From SYAN01 sp964406345 (GTDB taxonomy: Bacteria; Actinomycetota; Actinomycetes; Nanopelagicales; Nanopelagicaceae), in contig CAYORK010000010.1 of the NCBI GenBank assembly GCA_964406345.1, positions 1-40,569 of the forward strand: a stretch of 40,569 bases of DNA. Direction: 5' to 3'. Under the pieces are notes generated by a model. The model had not been told where the DNA came from. It did no database searches and worked only from the letters and a program-made list of their open reading frames with translations. The position numbers and the translations under genes were made by a program. Positions 39,536 through 40,569 of this stretch are shown here, in pieces (position 1 is the first letter of the stretch; each line of letters opens with the position of its first letter).

Positions 39536-40569
39536 TTCGGCTTCTTCCCGATCGCCATCGGCTTGCTCGTCTCAGCGAAGAAATCATTGCCCTTGTCGTC
39601 GACGACGATGAATGCCGGGAAGTTCTCCACTTCGATCTTCCAGACTGCTTCCATGCCTAGCTCTTCGTAATCGAGGACTTCGACTTTCTTGATGCAGTCT
39701 TGTGCCAACCTTGCCGCAGGTCCACCGATCGATCCGAGATAGAAGCCACCGTTGGCGGCGCAGGCATCGGTCACCTGCTTCGAACGATTGCCCTTGGCGA
39801 TCATCACCATCGAACCACCGAGACGTTGGAAGTAATCGACGTAGGAGTCCATGCGCCCTGCAGTTGTCGGACCAAATGAGCCAGACGCATATCCCTTTGG
39901 CGTCTTCGCAGGTCCTGCGTAATAGACCGCATACTTCTTGAAGTAGTCAGGGAGAGGCTTTCCGGAGTCGACCAACTCCTTCAACTTCGCATGTGCGAGA
40001 TCGCGAGCTACGACCATCGTTCCGGTGAGGGAGAGTCGAGTCTTGATCGGGTACTTGGATAGCGTCTTTCGGATCTCATCCATCGGAAGGTTGAGGTCGA
40101 TCTCGACAACCTCACCATCGAGGCTCTCTTCGATCGTCTCTGGCATGAAATGGACTGGATCCGTCTCGAGTTGCTCGATGAAAACGCCATCCTTCGTGAT
40201 CTTCGCCTTCGCTTGGCGATCGGCGGAACATGAGACAGCGATCGCAATTGGAAGCGATGCACCATGACGGGGGAGGCGGATGACACGGACATCGTGACAG
40301 AAGTACTTGCCGCCGAATTGCGCTCCTATCCCGAGGGTTTGCGTCAGTTTGAAGACCTCTTGCTCCAACTCGACATCTCGCATCGCTCGGCCTGTCTTCT
40401 CATTCCCGGTCGTCGGAAGGGAATCGAGGTACTTGGTACTTGCAAGCTTTGCCACCTTGGAGGTGTATTCGGCGCTCGTACCGCCGATCACGATCGCCAA
40501 GTGATAGGGCGGACACGCAGCGGTTCCGATAGATCGCAACTTCTCATCGAGCCACGTCATGAAGCTCTT
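39532..40569 (-). CDS. class I fumarate hydratase, C-terminal part, runs off the window
   Basis: Iron-sulfur class I fumarase (fumarate to malate). The visible 345 or so codons carry the end of the N-terminal cluster domain (ACPPYHLAIVIGGTSAE, LGIGAQFGGKYFCHDVRVIR) and the whole C-terminal beta domain (GTMVVARDLAHAKL, YAGPAKTPKGYASGSFGPTT, GRMDSYVDYF, AKGNRS). The frame is open through base 40569, so the start lies beyond; the full protein should be about 550 aa. The stop overlaps the convergent transglycosylase stop at ACTAGT. Confidence 0.93.
   Translation of the reverse strand, partial: KSFMTWLDEKLRSIGTAACPPYHLAIVIGGTSAEYTSKVAKLASTKYLDSLPTTGNEKTGRAMRDVELEQEVFKLTQTLGIGAQFGGKYFCHDVRVIRLPRHGASLPIAIAVSCSADRQAKAKITKDGVFIEQLETDPVHFMPETIEESLDGEVVEIDLNLPMDEIRKTLSKYPIKTRLSLTGTMVVARDLAHAKLKELVDSGKPLPDYFKKYAVYYAGPAKTPKGYASGSFGPTTAGRMDSYVDYFQRLGGSMVMIAKGNRSKQVTDACAANGGFYLGSIGGPAARLAQDCIKKVEVLDYEELGMEAVWKIEVENFPAFIVVDDKGNDFFAETSKPMAIGKKPN

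Overview
The window looks like a chromosomal stretch from an actinobacterium (Actinomycetota) with a moderate GC content. The evidence is gene content and order. Actinobacterial hallmarks include a gephyrin-like MoeA paralogue beside a GNAT and a three-pass membrane protein, rsmI/metG/tatD/rsmA/ispE/glmU/prs/rplY/pth/mfd/mazG/eno/ftsB/DUF501/ppx in near-canonical order, DUF4307 next to greA, DUF3817, a SURF1 protein and a Pmt-type mannosyltransferase. Spacers are short, many genes overlap by 1-4 bases and no insertion sequence is visible, so a streamlined free-living (possibly freshwater) lineage is plausible, but the exact taxon is inference. A run of 100 N shows that this is a scaffolded draft or metagenome assembly.

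Layout. 1-7.1 kb: a leaderless small ORF, fmdB, a CopC-fold protein without metal ligands, a CopD-CtaG fusion (probable CTG start), an acyl-CoA dehydrogenase, 5-FCL, then a cell-division-type module (gephyrin-like protein lacking the central MoeA domain, RimJ-like GNAT, GlpR/SepX-like membrane protein). 7.1-13.7 kb: pmt, then rsmI, metG, tatD, rsmA, ispE and tRNA-Gln; the rpf gene usual between tatD and rsmA is absent. 13.7-30.2 kb: a housekeeping block of glmU, prs, rplY, pth, (ppc on the opposite strand), mfd, a SurA-like lipoprotein, mazG, eno, ftsB, DUF501, ppx, UDGb, an odd class-I-shaped tRNA with a UAA anticodon, and a Bax-inhibitor-1 protein. 30.2-35 kb: an accessory-looking efflux cluster (two MFS transporters and a DrrAB-type ABC exporter interrupted by the assembly gap). 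35-40.6 kb: greA, DUF4307, a 46-aa membrane protein, SURF1, DUF3817, a PIN-PhoH ATPase, a secreted transglycosylase with a structured leader, and the C-terminal part of a class I fumarase.

How it works together. Many transcription-unit-leading genes carry a TANNNT -10 hexamer only 6-8 bases before the start codon, so leaderless mRNAs seem to be a main mode of expression, while genes inside operons use Shine-Dalgarno sites or start/stop overlaps. CtaG and SURF1 both point to an aa3-type cytochrome oxidase. RplY/Pth, RsmA/RsmI/MetG and Mfd/UDGb/MazG cover translation, rRNA modification and genome hygiene.

Most interesting signals: (1) the transglycosylase leader holds the sequence signatures of the c-di-AMP (ydaO/yuaA) riboswitch in what looks like a circularly permuted order; (2) a minimal gephyrin-like division protein that lost MoeA domain II and its catalytic motifs; (3) a type-I-shaped tRNA(UAA) abutting a DNA-glycosylase stop codon; (4) pervasive leaderless promoters, including two divergent pairs sharing overlapping -10 boxes; (5) 13-nt tandem repeats in two promoter/terminator spacers; (6) two genes that seem to lack a standard start codon.
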